From Phaeobacter sp. G2 (GTDB lineage Bacteria; Pseudomonadota; Alphaproteobacteria; Rhodobacterales; Rhodobacteraceae), in NCBI GenBank assembly GCA_025163595.1, contig CP104100.1, positions 2,294,001 to 2,358,000 on the forward strand: 64,000 nt of DNA. The letters run 5' to 3'. Positions within the stretch are counted from its first letter, which is position 1, and every line of letters begins with the position of its first letter. The notes below the pieces were generated by a model that saw only the letters and a list, made by a program, of their open reading frames with translations, did not search any database and was not told the DNA's origin. Shown here in pieces: positions 37,111 to 50,188 of the stretch. A program made the translations under genes and the position numbers.

Positions 37111-37575
37111 ATGACCGCTGAGCTACAGAGCGCCGACATTCACCTTATTCAGCGGATCCTGCCGCATCGTTACCCATTCCTGCTGGTCGATAAGGTGGTC
37201 GACATCGACGGAATTAATTCGGCGCGTGGCATCAAGAACGTGACCATGAACGAGCCGCATTTTCAGGGCCATTTTCCGGGCACACCGATCATGCCAGGGG
37301 TCACAATTGTTGAGGCCATGGCGCAGACCGCTGGTGTTATGCTGGGGGTCGCTTTGGACATGGTCGACCGCGATCTGTTGATCTACTTCATGAATATCGA
37401 CAAGTGCAAATTCCGCCGCAAAGTCATTCCAGGTGACGTGCTGGAAATGAAGGTTGAGATCTTGCGCGGCAAGGCTGGCGGCAAAATCTTTAAATTCAAG
37501 GGCCTTGCCACTGTTGAGGGGGAAACTGCCGCCGAGGCAGAGTTCACCGCAATGGTGGATATTCAAAAGGATTGA
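37111..37575 (+). CDS. fabZ: 3-hydroxyacyl-ACP dehydratase
   Basis: From ATG 37111 the 154-residue protein shows [37 protein letters not shown] (catalytic His, then Glu) and [11 protein letters not shown]. It dehydrates hydroxyacyl-ACP in fatty acid synthesis and competes with LpxA for the same substrate. An ATG-less upstream extension in frame from 37069 lacks conservation. No lpxD is present between ompH and fabZ, where many proteobacteria have it. Confidence 0.96.
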   Translation: MTAELQSADIHLIQRILPHRYPFLLVDKVVDIDGINSARGIKNVTMNEPHFQGHFPGTPIMPGVTIVEAMAQTAGVMLGVALDMVDRDLLIYFMNIDKCKFRRKVIPGDVLEMKVEILRGKAGGKIFKFKGLATVEGETAAEAEFTAMVDIQKD

Positions 37576-37580
37576 ATAGG

Positions 37581-38366
37581 ATGAGCCAAATTCACCCCAG
37601 TGCGGTGGTCGAAGAGGGCGCCAGGATTGGTGAGGGCTGCCAGATTGGGCCCTTTTGCCATATCGGCCCCGAGGTGGTTCTGGGTGCGCGGGTGACGCTG
37701 AAATCCCATGTAGTGATCACCGGGGATTGCGAGATTGGTGATGACACCGAGGTGTTCTCTTTTGCGGTGCTTGGTGAGATCCCACAGGATCTCAAGTTCC
37801 AGGGCGAGAAAAGTCGCACAGTCATTGGCAAGCGCAACCGCATTCGTGAACATGTCACGGTCAATGCCGGCACTGAAGGGGGCGGCGGCGTGACCCGAAT
37901 TGGCGATGATGGGCTGTTTATGGCCGGCTGCCATATTGCCCATGATGCCATTGTGGGCGACCGGGTGATTGTCGTGAATTCCGCTGCGGTGGCCGGGCAC
38001 TGTGTGCTTGAGGACGATGTGATCATTGGTGGGCTTTCCGGCATTCACCAATGGGTTCGTATTGGTCGCGGCGCCATTATTGGTGCTGTGACAATGGTGA
38101 CCAATGATGTGATCCCCTACGGCCTGGTTCAGGCGCCGCGCGGCGGGCTGGATGGGCTCAACCTTGTTGGTCTGAAACGGCGCGGCGTGACGCGCTCTGA
38201 CATCACCGCTTTGCGGGCGGCATTTCAGATGTTGGCCCAGGGCGAGGGCACCTTTCAGGAACGCGCCCGGCGTTTGGGGGACGAGACCGAAAGCGCCTAT
38301 GTTGAAGAAATCGTTGCCTTTATTACCGGGCAGACCGATCGCTCTTTCCTGACGCCCGGAGGCTGA
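37581..38366 (+). CDS. lpxA: UDP-N-acetylglucosamine acyltransferase
   Basis: The 261-residue enzyme performs the first step of lipid A synthesis. It has the left-handed beta-helix hexapeptide repeats (IHPSAVVEEGARIGEGCQIG, VLGARVTLKSHVVITGDCEI) and catalytic His region CHIAHDAIVGDRVIVVNSA, then GLSGIHQWVRIGRGAIIGA. The start ATG 37581 lies six bases after the fabZ stop. Confidence 0.97.
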   Translation: MSQIHPSAVVEEGARIGEGCQIGPFCHIGPEVVLGARVTLKSHVVITGDCEIGDDTEVFSFAVLGEIPQDLKFQGEKSRTVIGKRNRIREHVTVNAGTEGGGGVTRIGDDGLFMAGCHIAHDAIVGDRVIVVNSAAVAGHCVLEDDVIIGGLSGIHQWVRIGRGAIIGAVTMVTNDVIPYGLVQAPRGGLDGLNLVGLKRRGVTRSDITALRAAFQMLAQGEGTFQERARRLGDETESAYVEEIVAFITGQTDRSFLTPGG

Positions 38367-38370
38367 CCCG

Positions 38371-39159
38371 ATGCTTGCTGTCATTGCCGGAACCGGGCTT
38401 TTGCCCAAGGAAATATGCGACCGCCAGACCCGGCGCGCGCTGATCTGCGCCATGGAGGGCTCTGAGCCGGACTGCGTCGATGCAGAGATTTCCTTTCGCA
38501 TTGAACATCTCGGCAGTTTTTTTGCGCGGCTGAAATCCGCAGGCGTGACCGAGGTCTGTCTGGCCGGCGCGGTCAGCCGCCCGCCCATTGATCCGACCGC
38601 TATTGATGCCGCCACCCTGCCGATGGTGCCGGTTATCCAGGCGGCTTTGGGAGCCGGCGACGACGGGGCCCTGCGCGCGGTGATGGGGCTGATCGAGGCC
38701 GCGGGCTTTACCCTGCGGGCGGCACATGAGGTCGCACCAGAACTGTTGATGGCAGAGGGTGTTGCCACTCAGGTCCAGCCCGGCGCAATCGACAAAGCGG
38801 ATGCCGAGCGCGGCGCCGAGGTGGTTGCGGCCATGTCCGCAGCGGATATTGGCCAGTGCTGCGCCATTCGGGCTCGTCAGGCAATCGCCGTGGAAAATGC
38901 CTTTGGCACCAACTGGATGCTTCAAAGCCTGGTAAATCGACCGGATGGACAGGGCGGCATCTTGTTCAAGGCGCCCAAACCCGGCCAGGATCGCCGCGCT
39001 GACCTGCCTGCCATTGGGCCGCAGACGGTTGAGCTGGCGGCCAAGGCCGGATTGTCGGGGATCGTGCTGGAGGCCGGCGGCGTTATCGTGCTGGAGCAGG
39101 ACGCGGTGATTGCGGCTTGTGATCGCCTTGGGCTGTTTCTCTGGTTACGCGCCTCGTGA
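38371..39159 (+). CDS. lpxI: UDP-2,3-diacylglucosamine hydrolase LpxI (DUF1009)
   Basis: The 262-residue protein fills the LpxH step in alphaproteobacteria. It starts MLAVIAGTGLLPKEI and carries the C-terminal LpxI pattern: AVENAFGTNWMLQSL, GQGGILFKAPKPGQDRRADLP, IGPQTVELAAKAGLSGIVLE. Position between lpxA and lpxB fits. It overlaps the lpxB start by four bases. Confidence 0.93.
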   Translation: MLAVIAGTGLLPKEICDRQTRRALICAMEGSEPDCVDAEISFRIEHLGSFFARLKSAGVTEVCLAGAVSRPPIDPTAIDAATLPMVPVIQAALGAGDDGALRAVMGLIEAAGFTLRAAHEVAPELLMAEGVATQVQPGAIDKADAERGAEVVAAMSAADIGQCCAIRARQAIAVENAFGTNWMLQSLVNRPDGQGGILFKAPKPGQDRRADLPAIGPQTVELAAKAGLSGIVLEAGGVIVLEQDAVIAACDRLGLFLWLRAS

Positions 39160-40316
39160 GCCTTAAGGTCTTTATCCTGGCGGGGGAGCCCTCGGGCGAC
39201 AGGCTGGGGGGCGCCTTGATGGCGGGGCTCAAGACCCTGCGCCCGGATGTCAGTTTTGAGGGGATCGGCGGCACATTGATGGCCGAACAGGGGCTGCACT
39301 CTCGATTTGCGATGGCGGAGCTGTCGGTCATGGGGCTGGCAGAGGTGCTGCCCAAGTACCGTCATCTCAAACGGCGTATCCGCGAGACGGCAGAGGCAGT
39401 GATTGCCCAGAACCCTGACGTTCTAATCACCATCGACAGCCCGGATTTTTCCCTGCGGGTTGCCAGCTTGGTCAAGGCTGGTAGTGATATTCGCACCGTG
39501 CATTATGTTGCCCCTTCGGTTTGGGCCTGGCGCCCCAACCGGGCGGTAAAGATGGCGCGGAGCATTGATCAGGTTCTCGCGCTGCTGCCGTTTGAGCCGC
39601 CCTTGATGCAAGCGGCAGGAATGGACTGCGATTTTGTCGGCCATCCGGTTGTGGCAGAGCCACTGGCAACAGACGCTGAAATAGCAGAGTTTCGCGCCAA
39701 ATTTGATCTCGGTGAGGCGCCGTTGGTGCTGGCTTTGCCCGGCTCCAGACGGTCAGAGGTCACCCGGTTGGGGCCTGTTTTTGGCGAAGCCTTGCAGGCC
39801 TTTGCGCATCTTCATCCAGGCTACAGGGCGGTGGTTCCCTGTGCCGCGCCGGTGGCTGATCTGGTACGGGCCCAGGCCGAGGATTGGCCCAAAAACACCC
39901 TTTTTCTGGATCCCAACAGCCATGATTCCCAGGCCTATGCCGCAATCAAGCGCGCTGCCTTTGCAGCGTCAGATCTGGCGCTTGCGGCCTCGGGGACGGT
40001 CTCTTTGGAGCTGGCCGCCAATGCAACGCCCATGGTGATTGCCTATCGGTTTCAGTGGCTCACCTGGCAGGTGATGAAACGCATGGCGCTGGTGGATACG
40101 GTGACCTTGGTCAATCTGGTAAGTGAAACCCGCGTAGTACCAGAATGCCTGGGCCCTGAGTGCACAGCCGAAAACATTGCGAGGCAATTGGACGCGCTGG
40201 CACAGGCGCCTGAGCTGCAAAAGGCGGCAATGGCAGTGACCATGCAGCGTTTGGGGCAGGGCGGTGAGGAACCGGGGCTGCGCGCTGCCAGGGCGGTACT
40301 CCACCGCCTCCCCTAA
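39156..40316 (+). CDS. lpxB: Lipid-A-disaccharide synthase
   Basis: The 386-residue GT19 glycosyltransferase joins UDP-2,3-diacylglucosamine and lipid X. Visible signatures are LAGEPSGDRLGGAL at the N-terminus, FEGIGGTLMAEQGL, ELSVMGLAEVLPKY, HYVAPSVWAWRPNRAVKMAR, PGSRRSEVTRL and LAASGTVSLELA. The start is GTG 39156, inside the lpxI end, indicating coupled translation. Confidence 0.96.
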   Translation: MSLKVFILAGEPSGDRLGGALMAGLKTLRPDVSFEGIGGTLMAEQGLHSRFAMAELSVMGLAEVLPKYRHLKRRIRETAEAVIAQNPDVLITIDSPDFSLRVASLVKAGSDIRTVHYVAPSVWAWRPNRAVKMARSIDQVLALLPFEPPLMQAAGMDCDFVGHPVVAEPLATDAEIAEFRAKFDLGEAPLVLALPGSRRSEVTRLGPVFGEALQAFAHLHPGYRAVVPCAAPVADLVRAQAEDWPKNTLFLDPNSHDSQAYAAIKRAAFAASDLALAASGTVSLELAANATPMVIAYRFQWLTWQVMKRMALVDTVTLVNLVSETRVVPECLGPECTAENIARQLDALAQAPELQKAAMAVTMQRLGQGGEEPGLRAARAVLHRLP

Positions 40317-40408
40317 AGCGGGCCGCGCTCAGTATTCCCCTTTACAGTTCTGGGATAGAGTAGCTGTTGCATGTGGAAGATCTGTCCCGCACCTCACTGT
40401 TGAGCAGC

Positions 40409-41554
40409 TTAATAGCCGCGCCAGATCCAGCCGCCGCCATAGATACGGCTGCTGTCGGAGTCGTAAAACACACAGGCCTGCCCCGGAGAGACGCCTTCCT
40501 CGGGTGTCAGCAGTTCGACCTCGGCGGTGGTGGCGCTGAGCGGGCGAATGATTGCTTCGCGCGGCGGCCGGGTTGAACGGACCTTGACCATGACCTGCCA
40601 TTCCTTGCGGCTGTCAAAGGGCTCATCCCCGAGCCAGTTGATTTCGCGCACCGGAATGGTGCGGGTCGCCAACAGCTCTTTGGGGCCGACAATCACCTGC
40701 TTTTTGTCCACATCCAGCCGCACCACATAGAGCGGCTCTGTCAACCCGCCAATGCCCAGCCCGCGCCGCTGGCCGATTGTGTAGTGGATAACGCCGGTAT
40801 GGCTGCCCAAGACGCGACCATCCGCATGGACGATTTCGCCGGGTTCCGCTGCGCCGGGACGCAATTTCTCGATGACGGAGGTATAGTTTCCATCTGGTAC
40901 AAAACAAATGTCCTGGCTGTCCGGCTTATCCGCCACCGCTAGGCCGTATTGTGCCGCCATCTCGCGGGTTGCGTCCTTTGAAGGCAGATGCCCCAAGGGA
41001 AACCGCAGATAGTCCAGCTGCTCAGGCGTGGTGGAGAACAGAAAATAGCTCTGATCGCGATTCGCATCTTCTGCGCTGTGCAACTCGGCACCTCTGTCGC
41101 CCATCTTGCGCTGAATGTAATGCCCGGTCGCCATGCAGTCCGCCTCTAGATCGCGGGCAGTTTCCAGCAGATCCTTGAATTTCACCCGCTCATTGCAGCG
41201 AATACAGGGCACAGGCGTTGCCCCGGCCAGATAGCTGTCGGCGAATTCGTCGATCACGGCATCTTTGAAGATGTTTTCATAATCAAGCACATAATGGGGG
41301 AAGCCGCGCTCTTCGGCGACCCGGCGTGCATCATGAATATCAATGCCAGCGCAGCAGGCGCCTTTTTTGGCCAATGCCGCACCATGGTCATAGAGCTGCA
41401 AGGTCACCCCAATCACATCATAGCCCTGCTCGGAGAGGTAGGCGGCAACAACCGAGCTGTCGACCCCGCCGGACATGGCCACCACCACACGGGTTTCTGA
41501 GGGCGGTTTGGCAAAGCCAAGTGAGTTCAGCGGGGTATCGGTATCCAGTGCCAT
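40409..41554 (-). CDS. mnmA: tRNA-specific 2-thiouridylase
   Basis: This 381-residue enzyme thiolates U34 of tRNAs for Lys, Glu and Gln. The PP-loop SGGVDSS is at residues 28-34; [11 protein letters not shown] holds the first catalytic Cys, and [10 protein letters not shown] the second. [11 protein letters not shown] and [10 protein letters not shown] complete the pattern. It is convergent with lpxB and divergent from sciP. Confidence 0.97.
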   Translation of the reverse strand: MALDTDTPLNSLGFAKPPSETRVVVAMSGGVDSSVVAAYLSEQGYDVIGVTLQLYDHGAALAKKGACCAGIDIHDARRVAEERGFPHYVLDYENIFKDAVIDEFADSYLAGATPVPCIRCNERVKFKDLLETARDLEADCMATGHYIQRKMGDRGAELHSAEDANRDQSYFLFSTTPEQLDYLRFPLGHLPSKDATREMAAQYGLAVADKPDSQDICFVPDGNYTSVIEKLRPGAAEPGEIVHADGRVLGSHTGVIHYTIGQRRGLGIGGLTEPLYVVRLDVDKKQVIVGPKELLATRTIPVREINWLGDEPFDSRKEWQVMVKVRSTRPPREAIIRPLSATTAEVELLTPEEGVSPGQACVFYDSDSSRIYGGGWIWRGY

Positions 41555-41703
41555 CAGGCAAATCCTTAGATCAAGGGGGCAAGCATCGAAGAATATATGA
41601 AAATCCTACAGACTCTCAAGGGGGTAGGTTCATTGCTCCTTAAGTAGACTGAGCAAAAGCTACTGGCGAACGAAAGACTGATGTACCGAACAAGGGTAGA
41701 GGC

Positions 41704-41982
41704 ATGTTTCTGAAGAAAGTTGAGGGTCCGCGCGCTGTTACGTTGCCTGATGGCAGCACGATGACTCGTGCTGATTTGCCGCCGGAAAATACCAGACGCT
41801 GGGTGGCCTCCCGCAAGGCCGCAGTGGTGCGCGGCGTGCTGTATGGGCTGCTGCCCCAGACCGAAGCCCTGCGTCGATACGGGCTGAGTGAGGAAGAGTT
41901 TCGCAGCTGGATTTCCGCCGTTGCAGACCACGGGGAAGAGGCGCTCAAGACCACTCGACTAAAAGACTACCGTAAACACTGA
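41704..41982 (+). CDS. sciP: CtrA inhibitor SciP (DUF1153)
   Basis: The 92-residue helix-turn-helix protein begins MFLKKVEGPRAVTLPDGSTM and continues LPPENTRRWVASRKAAVVRG, PQTEALRRYGLSEEEFRSW. This is the DUF1153/SciP family, which in Caulobacter binds CtrA and blocks its activation of target promoters. Its placement 125 bases before ctrA supports a shared control unit. Confidence 0.9.
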   Translation: MFLKKVEGPRAVTLPDGSTMTRADLPPENTRRWVASRKAAVVRGVLYGLLPQTEALRRYGLSEEEFRSWISAVADHGEEALKTTRLKDYRKH

Positions 41983-42020
41983 AGCCTTTTTTAAGTGAAG
42001 ACTTGAGTCAAAGTTGATAA

Positions 42021-42068
42021 TTAACGATTATGGTAACGGGCCATTAACCTTTTTCGATCAGGGTTAAC
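42021..42068. promoter_or_regulatory. CtrA half-sites upstream of ctrA
   Basis: TTAAC occurs at 42021-42025, 42044-42048 and 42064-42068, and GTAAC at 42033-42037, all within 90 bases before ctrA. None forms a perfect TTAA-N7-TTAA pair; the first pair is one base off in spacing. Autoregulation is plausible. Confidence 0.4.
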
Positions 42069-42107
42069 GCAACCTAAGGGAAACAGTCACAGGCGGAGAC
42101 TTTCAAC

Positions 42108-42827
42108 ATGCGCATTCTACTGGTCGAAGACGATCCAACGACAGCAAAGAGCATCGAATTGATGCTGACCCATGCCAACCTTAATGTCTATTCGACGGAC
42201 CTAGGTGAGGAAGGGATCGATCTGGCCAAGCTTTATGACTACGACCTGATCCTGCTGGACCTTGGCTTGCCGGATATGAATGGCCACGAAGTTCTGCGTC
42301 AGCTGCGCATGGCCCGTATCGAAACACCAATCCTGATCTTGTCTGGTGCCGATGATACCGACAATAAAATCAAAGGCTTCGGCTTTGGCGCGGATGACTA
42401 TCTGACCAAGCCATTCCACCGCGAAGAGCTGGTGGCCCGGATCCACGCGATTATTCGCCGTTCCAAAGGTCACTCCCAGTCCATCATCAAAACCGGCAAG
42501 ATTGCGGTGAACCTGGATGCCAAAACCGTAGAGGTGGACAGCAAGACCGTGCATCTGACCGGCAAGGAATACCAAATGCTGGAACTGCTCAGCCTGCGTA
42601 AGGGAACCACCCTGACCAAAGAGATGTTCCTTAACCATCTTTATGGCGGCATGGACGAACCAGAGCTGAAAATCATCGACGTTTTCATTTGCAAACTGCG
42701 CAAAAAGCTCAGCACGGCCACAGGTGGTGACAATTATATCGAAACAGTTTGGGGCCGGGGCTATGTTCTGCGGGACCCGCAGGATGATCAGATGTCCGGT
42801 GGTCACCGCATGGCTGTAGGGGCCTGA
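42108..42827 (+). CDS. ctrA: Cell cycle response regulator CtrA
   Basis: The 239-residue OmpR/PhoB-type regulator has a receiver domain with the phospho-acceptor Asp51 ([10 protein letters not shown]), Lys at YLTKPFH and a winged-helix DNA-binding domain ([46 protein letters not shown]). It is very close to CtrA over its whole length. In Rhodobacterales it is usually nonessential and controls motility and gene transfer agents. A terminator follows at 42962. Confidence 0.97.
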   Translation: MRILLVEDDPTTAKSIELMLTHANLNVYSTDLGEEGIDLAKLYDYDLILLDLGLPDMNGHEVLRQLRMARIETPILILSGADDTDNKIKGFGFGADDYLTKPFHREELVARIHAIIRRSKGHSQSIIKTGKIAVNLDAKTVEVDSKTVHLTGKEYQMLELLSLRKGTTLTKEMFLNHLYGGMDEPELKIIDVFICKLRKKLSTATGGDNYIETVWGRGYVLRDPQDDQMSGGHRMAVGA

Positions 42828-42885
42828 GGCGACAATTTCTGATCGCGGCGGTTACAGTCCGGAAATGGCATGTGGCGAACCCTAA

Positions 42886-47459
<4,574 letters not shown>

Positions 47460-47488
47460 GGGTATTTGGTCCACTTTTTTAGGCCGAG

Positions 47489-47503
47489 GTTCCGAAAAAG
47501 TTC
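47489..47503. promoter_or_regulatory. LexA (SOS) box GTTC-N7-GTTC, first
   Basis: GTTC at 47489-47492 and GTTC at 47500-47503 with exactly seven A-rich bases between match the alphaproteobacterial SOS box. Confidence 0.75.
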
Positions 47504-47509
47504 GCAAAT

Positions 47510-47524
47510 GTTCTCAAAAAGTTC
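47510..47524. promoter_or_regulatory. LexA (SOS) box GTTC-N7-GTTC, second
   Basis: GTTC at 47510-47513 and GTTC at 47521-47524, again seven bases apart, follow the first box by 21 bases (two helical turns). TAAAAT at 47540-47545 could be the -10 hexamer. Confidence 0.75.
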
Positions 47525-47627
47525 TTTACAGGGCAGGCGTAAAATGAGAACAAAAGAGCAACAAGGCCGACAGAGAGCGGCGCGGTGAAAACCTGAACCC
47601 CGACAGAGAGTAGTGGAGACAATTCTG

Positions 47628-47750
47628 ATGATGACCCAACTGAAGACAACCCTGCACAATGCCCAATCAACCCTGTTGCAGGATGCTATCGGCGCTGTTG
47701 CCCTAGTTGTAATGCTGATTGTTGCCCTTCACCTGCCGGGGTTTATGTAG
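47628..47750 (+). CDS. 40-residue SOS-controlled membrane protein
   Basis: The start ATG 47628 follows GTGGAG; a second ATG is next to it. The product has a polar N-terminus (MMTQLKTTLHNAQSTLLQD) and one membrane helix (AIGAVALVVMLIVALHLPGF). Two perfect LexA boxes lie about 105-140 bases upstream and a hairpin with seven T follows at 47938, so it forms its own damage-inducible transcript. Caulobacter SidA is a very small SOS-induced inner-membrane division inhibitor, and TisB-type SOS toxins are also tiny membrane proteins; this gene fits either pattern by context only. I cannot show homology. Confidence 0.7.
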   Translation: MMTQLKTTLHNAQSTLLQDAIGAVALVVMLIVALHLPGFM

Positions 47751-48254
47751 TCGCGCTGTCGTGACTGAGCATCCCCTTTTTCGCTAACCCTGGACCCCTA
47801 TCTTATTACTGCCTGCTGTCTTTATGTCATGTGCGCTGGCATCCATCCCGGTGCCTTTTGATCCCCGCCTGATCTATGACCGGTTGCGCCTAACAACCGG
47901 TTCGCGCACTTGAACCCCGCATGAAGACGCATTTCCTGCCGCCACCATCTGCCCGGATGTGTGGCGGCTTTTTTTGCCTCGCGGGGCTAAGTTATAGTTC
48001 TCATTCGGATGCCGCCCCAATGGCAGGCACCGACAAAAACAGGAACTGGCAAACGGGCACTGTCAGATCCTTCATCCTCACAAAATCCCCATGGCGTCTT
48101 TGGCCGGCGCTAAGGCCAGCACCTGGAATTGGCGCGCAGGCATTGGCTAATGCTGTCTCTTGTGGGTCGCTAGACTGATTGTTTGTGGCCTGTGTTAGAT
48201 CAACAGACCGATTGTATTTTAACAAAAAAACGATCTGTAGTTAGGATTCCGGCC
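47751..48254. other. Gap between the SOS gene and the Fe-S scaffold gene
   Basis: Apart from the terminator-like hairpin at 47938 this 504-base stretch shows no supported gene. Open frames near 47921-48178 lack ribosome sites and look like chance. Confidence 0.5.
47938..47975 (+). terminator. Hairpin with seven T
   Basis: GCCGCCAC (47938-47945) pairs with GTGGCGGC (47961-47968), followed by T7. The 15-base loop is long but the signal is otherwise standard. Confidence 0.65.
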
Positions 48255-48707
48255 CTAAGCGCAGTTTCTCTGCAAGGCCGCCTTGAAGGCTTCCAGGCTG
48301 GCTTCGAGGCAGAGCAGGATTGAGGCGTGACGGTTTTTGAATTCGCGTGCGGGAACAAGAACTTCCAAATCCGAAAACGGGGAATTGGGCGCAGGTTGGT
48401 CATCCTTCAGCATGGCTTTCAGCTCATCGCGTGCGGTTTCCACCTCGGCAAGGGAGCGTCCAATTATGTTGCGTCCAACAACCGAGGCAGAGGCCTGACC
48501 CAGCGCGCAGGCTTTGACATCCTGGCCAAATGCAGTGACGCGTCCGTCTTTGATGTTGAGATCAACTGTAACGGTTGACCCACACAGGGGGGCGCGTTTT
48601 TTTGCCGTCGCATCCGGGTGTTCCAGCCTGTCCAGAAAGGGAATATCGGCGGCGAGCGCCAGAATGCGGGACGAGTAGAGTTTGATCAGATCGGTTTCGC
48701 TAGACAT
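48255..48707 (-). CDS. Iron-sulfur cluster assembly scaffold protein (NifU/IscU-like)
   Basis: From ATG 48707 the 150-residue protein reads LIKLYSSRILALAADIPFLD, APLCGSTVTVDLNIKDGRV and QDVKACALGQASASVVGRNI, the NifU N-terminal fold. Cys in PLCGS and KACALGQAS correspond to two of the three cluster ligands. The third, near ILLCLEA, replaces the usual Cys-x-x-L. A longer start at 48749 is open but unlikely. It would carry nascent Fe-S clusters in the cytosol. It diverges from hisI. Confidence 0.8.
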   Translation of the reverse strand: MSSETDLIKLYSSRILALAADIPFLDRLEHPDATAKKRAPLCGSTVTVDLNIKDGRVTAFGQDVKACALGQASASVVGRNIIGRSLAEVETARDELKAMLKDDQPAPNSPFSDLEVLVPAREFKNRHASILLCLEASLEAFKAALQRNCA

Positions 48708-48784
48708 TGGCGGCCTTGGGCTTTCCCTTGGGGTTTCTTCCTCATACATAGGCAGACAAATGCAAGATGCAAAAGGTTTTTACG

Positions 48785-49144
48785 ATGTCCTTTGATCCCA
48801 ATAATTTGAAGTATGACGCTGCGGGTCTGATCCCCTGTATCGCCCAGGATGAGGCGAGCGGCGAAGTTTTGATGATGGCCTGGATGAATGCGCAAAGCGT
48901 TGCCAGAACGCTGGAAACCGGCAAAGTGACCTATTGGTCCCGGTCTCGCCAGGCATTTTGGGTCAAAGGAGAAAGCTCGGGTCATGTTCAGAGCCTGGTG
49001 GATCTGCGGCTTGATTGTGACCGGGATTGTCTGTTGGCGCTGGTTCATCAGGTCGGCCCCGCCTGTCACACCAATCGGCGCAGCTGTTTTTATACGGCTG
49101 TTCGTGACGGGGAAGAGGTGGAGCTGATGAAGCCCATGGACTAG
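48785..49144 (+). CDS. hisI: Phosphoribosyl-AMP cyclohydrolase
   Basis: ATG 48785 follows AAAAGG, giving 119 residues. The family core is clear: IAQDEASGEVLMMAWMNAQS, YWSRSRQAFWVKGESSGHVQ, LDCDRDCLLALVHQVGPACH and RRSCFY, with the zinc ligands Cys, Cys and Cys. It opens the imidazole-ring precursor in histidine synthesis. It is monofunctional, as usual for alphaproteobacteria. Confidence 0.96.
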   Translation: MSFDPNNLKYDAAGLIPCIAQDEASGEVLMMAWMNAQSVARTLETGKVTYWSRSRQAFWVKGESSGHVQSLVDLRLDCDRDCLLALVHQVGPACHTNRRSCFYTAVRDGEEVELMKPMD

Positions 49145-49176
49145 GGGCAGGCCCTTGGCTCACGCAGCAGAAAAGG

Positions 49177-49224
49177 GCGGCGCTGGCGCGCCGCTGCCTC
49201 CGGCGGAGGTATTTGGAGAAAGAT
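49177..49224 (+). repeat. REP-like hairpin element, third copy
   Basis: GCGGCGC-TGGC-GCGCCGC at 49177-49194 is followed by CTCCGGCGGAGG and TATTTGGAGAAAGATGAA. The tail matches the element inside nnr. It sits between convergent hisI and gluQ and may also end transcription. Confidence 0.6.
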
Positions 49225-49238
49225 GAAACAGGGGGAGG

Positions 49239-50159
49239 TTAGCCCAGGCCGACAAGTTCGCGGATGTCTTGCGGGTTGGCGCCATCCTGACGGTATGTGG
49301 CAATGGCGCGGGCATCGTCCCGTTTGGCCAGGCGTTTGCCCGCCTCGTCGCGGATCAGGCTGTGGTGGTGGTAGGTTGGATGGGGAAGGTTCAACAGGGC
49401 CTGAAGCAATATATGTATCCGCGTTGCTTCAAAGAGATCCTGACCCCGAATGACGTGGTTCACGCCCTGCGCCGCATCGTCCAGCACCACTGAGAGATGG
49501 TATGAGGTTCCCATGCCGCGCCTGGAAAGAACAACGTCGCCGATGGTCTTAACCATGTTGTCTGGGGTGAATTCAACGAGACCCCGTTCGCCATTTGGTC
49601 CGTTTCCGGTCTCCAGAAAACTGCCACAGCTAGAAAAAGATTTTCCGGGCACTCTGCGATTCTGAAACAGGCCGGGCACCATGCCGATCGCTTTTTCCAT
49701 ATCGAGCCTAAGGGGAACATTTTGAGGGCGTTGGTGCTGATCAGAAAAGACCCGTTCCCACGGCCCCCGGCATGTTCCGGGGTAGATTACCCCGTCTGGC
49801 CCCAGCAGAGGTGAACCTTCCTGCGGGGCGGCAGCCGCGGCGGCGATGTCTTTACGATTGCAGGTGCAGGGGTAGAGGAGACCCAACTGCCACAACCGAT
49901 CCAGAGCCTGATCGTAGATTGACTGGCGCTCTGACTGGCGCATTACCGGTTTGGGCCACCACAATCCAAGCCATTCCAGATCTTCATAGATCTGTGCTTC
50001 CCACTGGGGGCGTGCACGAGATTGGTCAATGTCTTCGATCCGTAGCAGAAATTTGCCCCCCTCAGCCATGGCCATGTCATGGGCCAGTAGGGCGGAATAG
50101 GCATGGCCCAGGTGTAGGGGGCCTGTAGGAGAGGGGGCAAAGCGGGTGATGAAGGTCAC
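49239..50159 (-). CDS. gluQ: Glutamyl-Q tRNA(Asp) synthetase
   Basis: This 306-residue class I synthetase paralogue lacks the anticodon-binding domain of GltX. RFAPSPTGPLHLGHAYSALL holds the HIGH motif at residues 16-19, YPCTCNRKDI supplies zinc-binding Cys, and AGKRLAKRDD is the KMSKS equivalent. It attaches glutamate to queuosine in tRNA(Asp). Zinc ligands and length fit the family. Confidence 0.93.
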   Translation of the reverse strand: MTFITRFAPSPTGPLHLGHAYSALLAHDMAMAEGGKFLLRIEDIDQSRARPQWEAQIYEDLEWLGLWWPKPVMRQSERQSIYDQALDRLWQLGLLYPCTCNRKDIAAAAAAPQEGSPLLGPDGVIYPGTCRGPWERVFSDQHQRPQNVPLRLDMEKAIGMVPGLFQNRRVPGKSFSSCGSFLETGNGPNGERGLVEFTPDNMVKTIGDVVLSRRGMGTSYHLSVVLDDAAQGVNHVIRGQDLFEATRIHILLQALLNLPHPTYHHHSLIRDEAGKRLAKRDDARAIATYRQDGANPQDIRELVGLG

Positions 50160-50188
50160 GGGATCTGCCCCCTTGGTGTTCAGGATGT

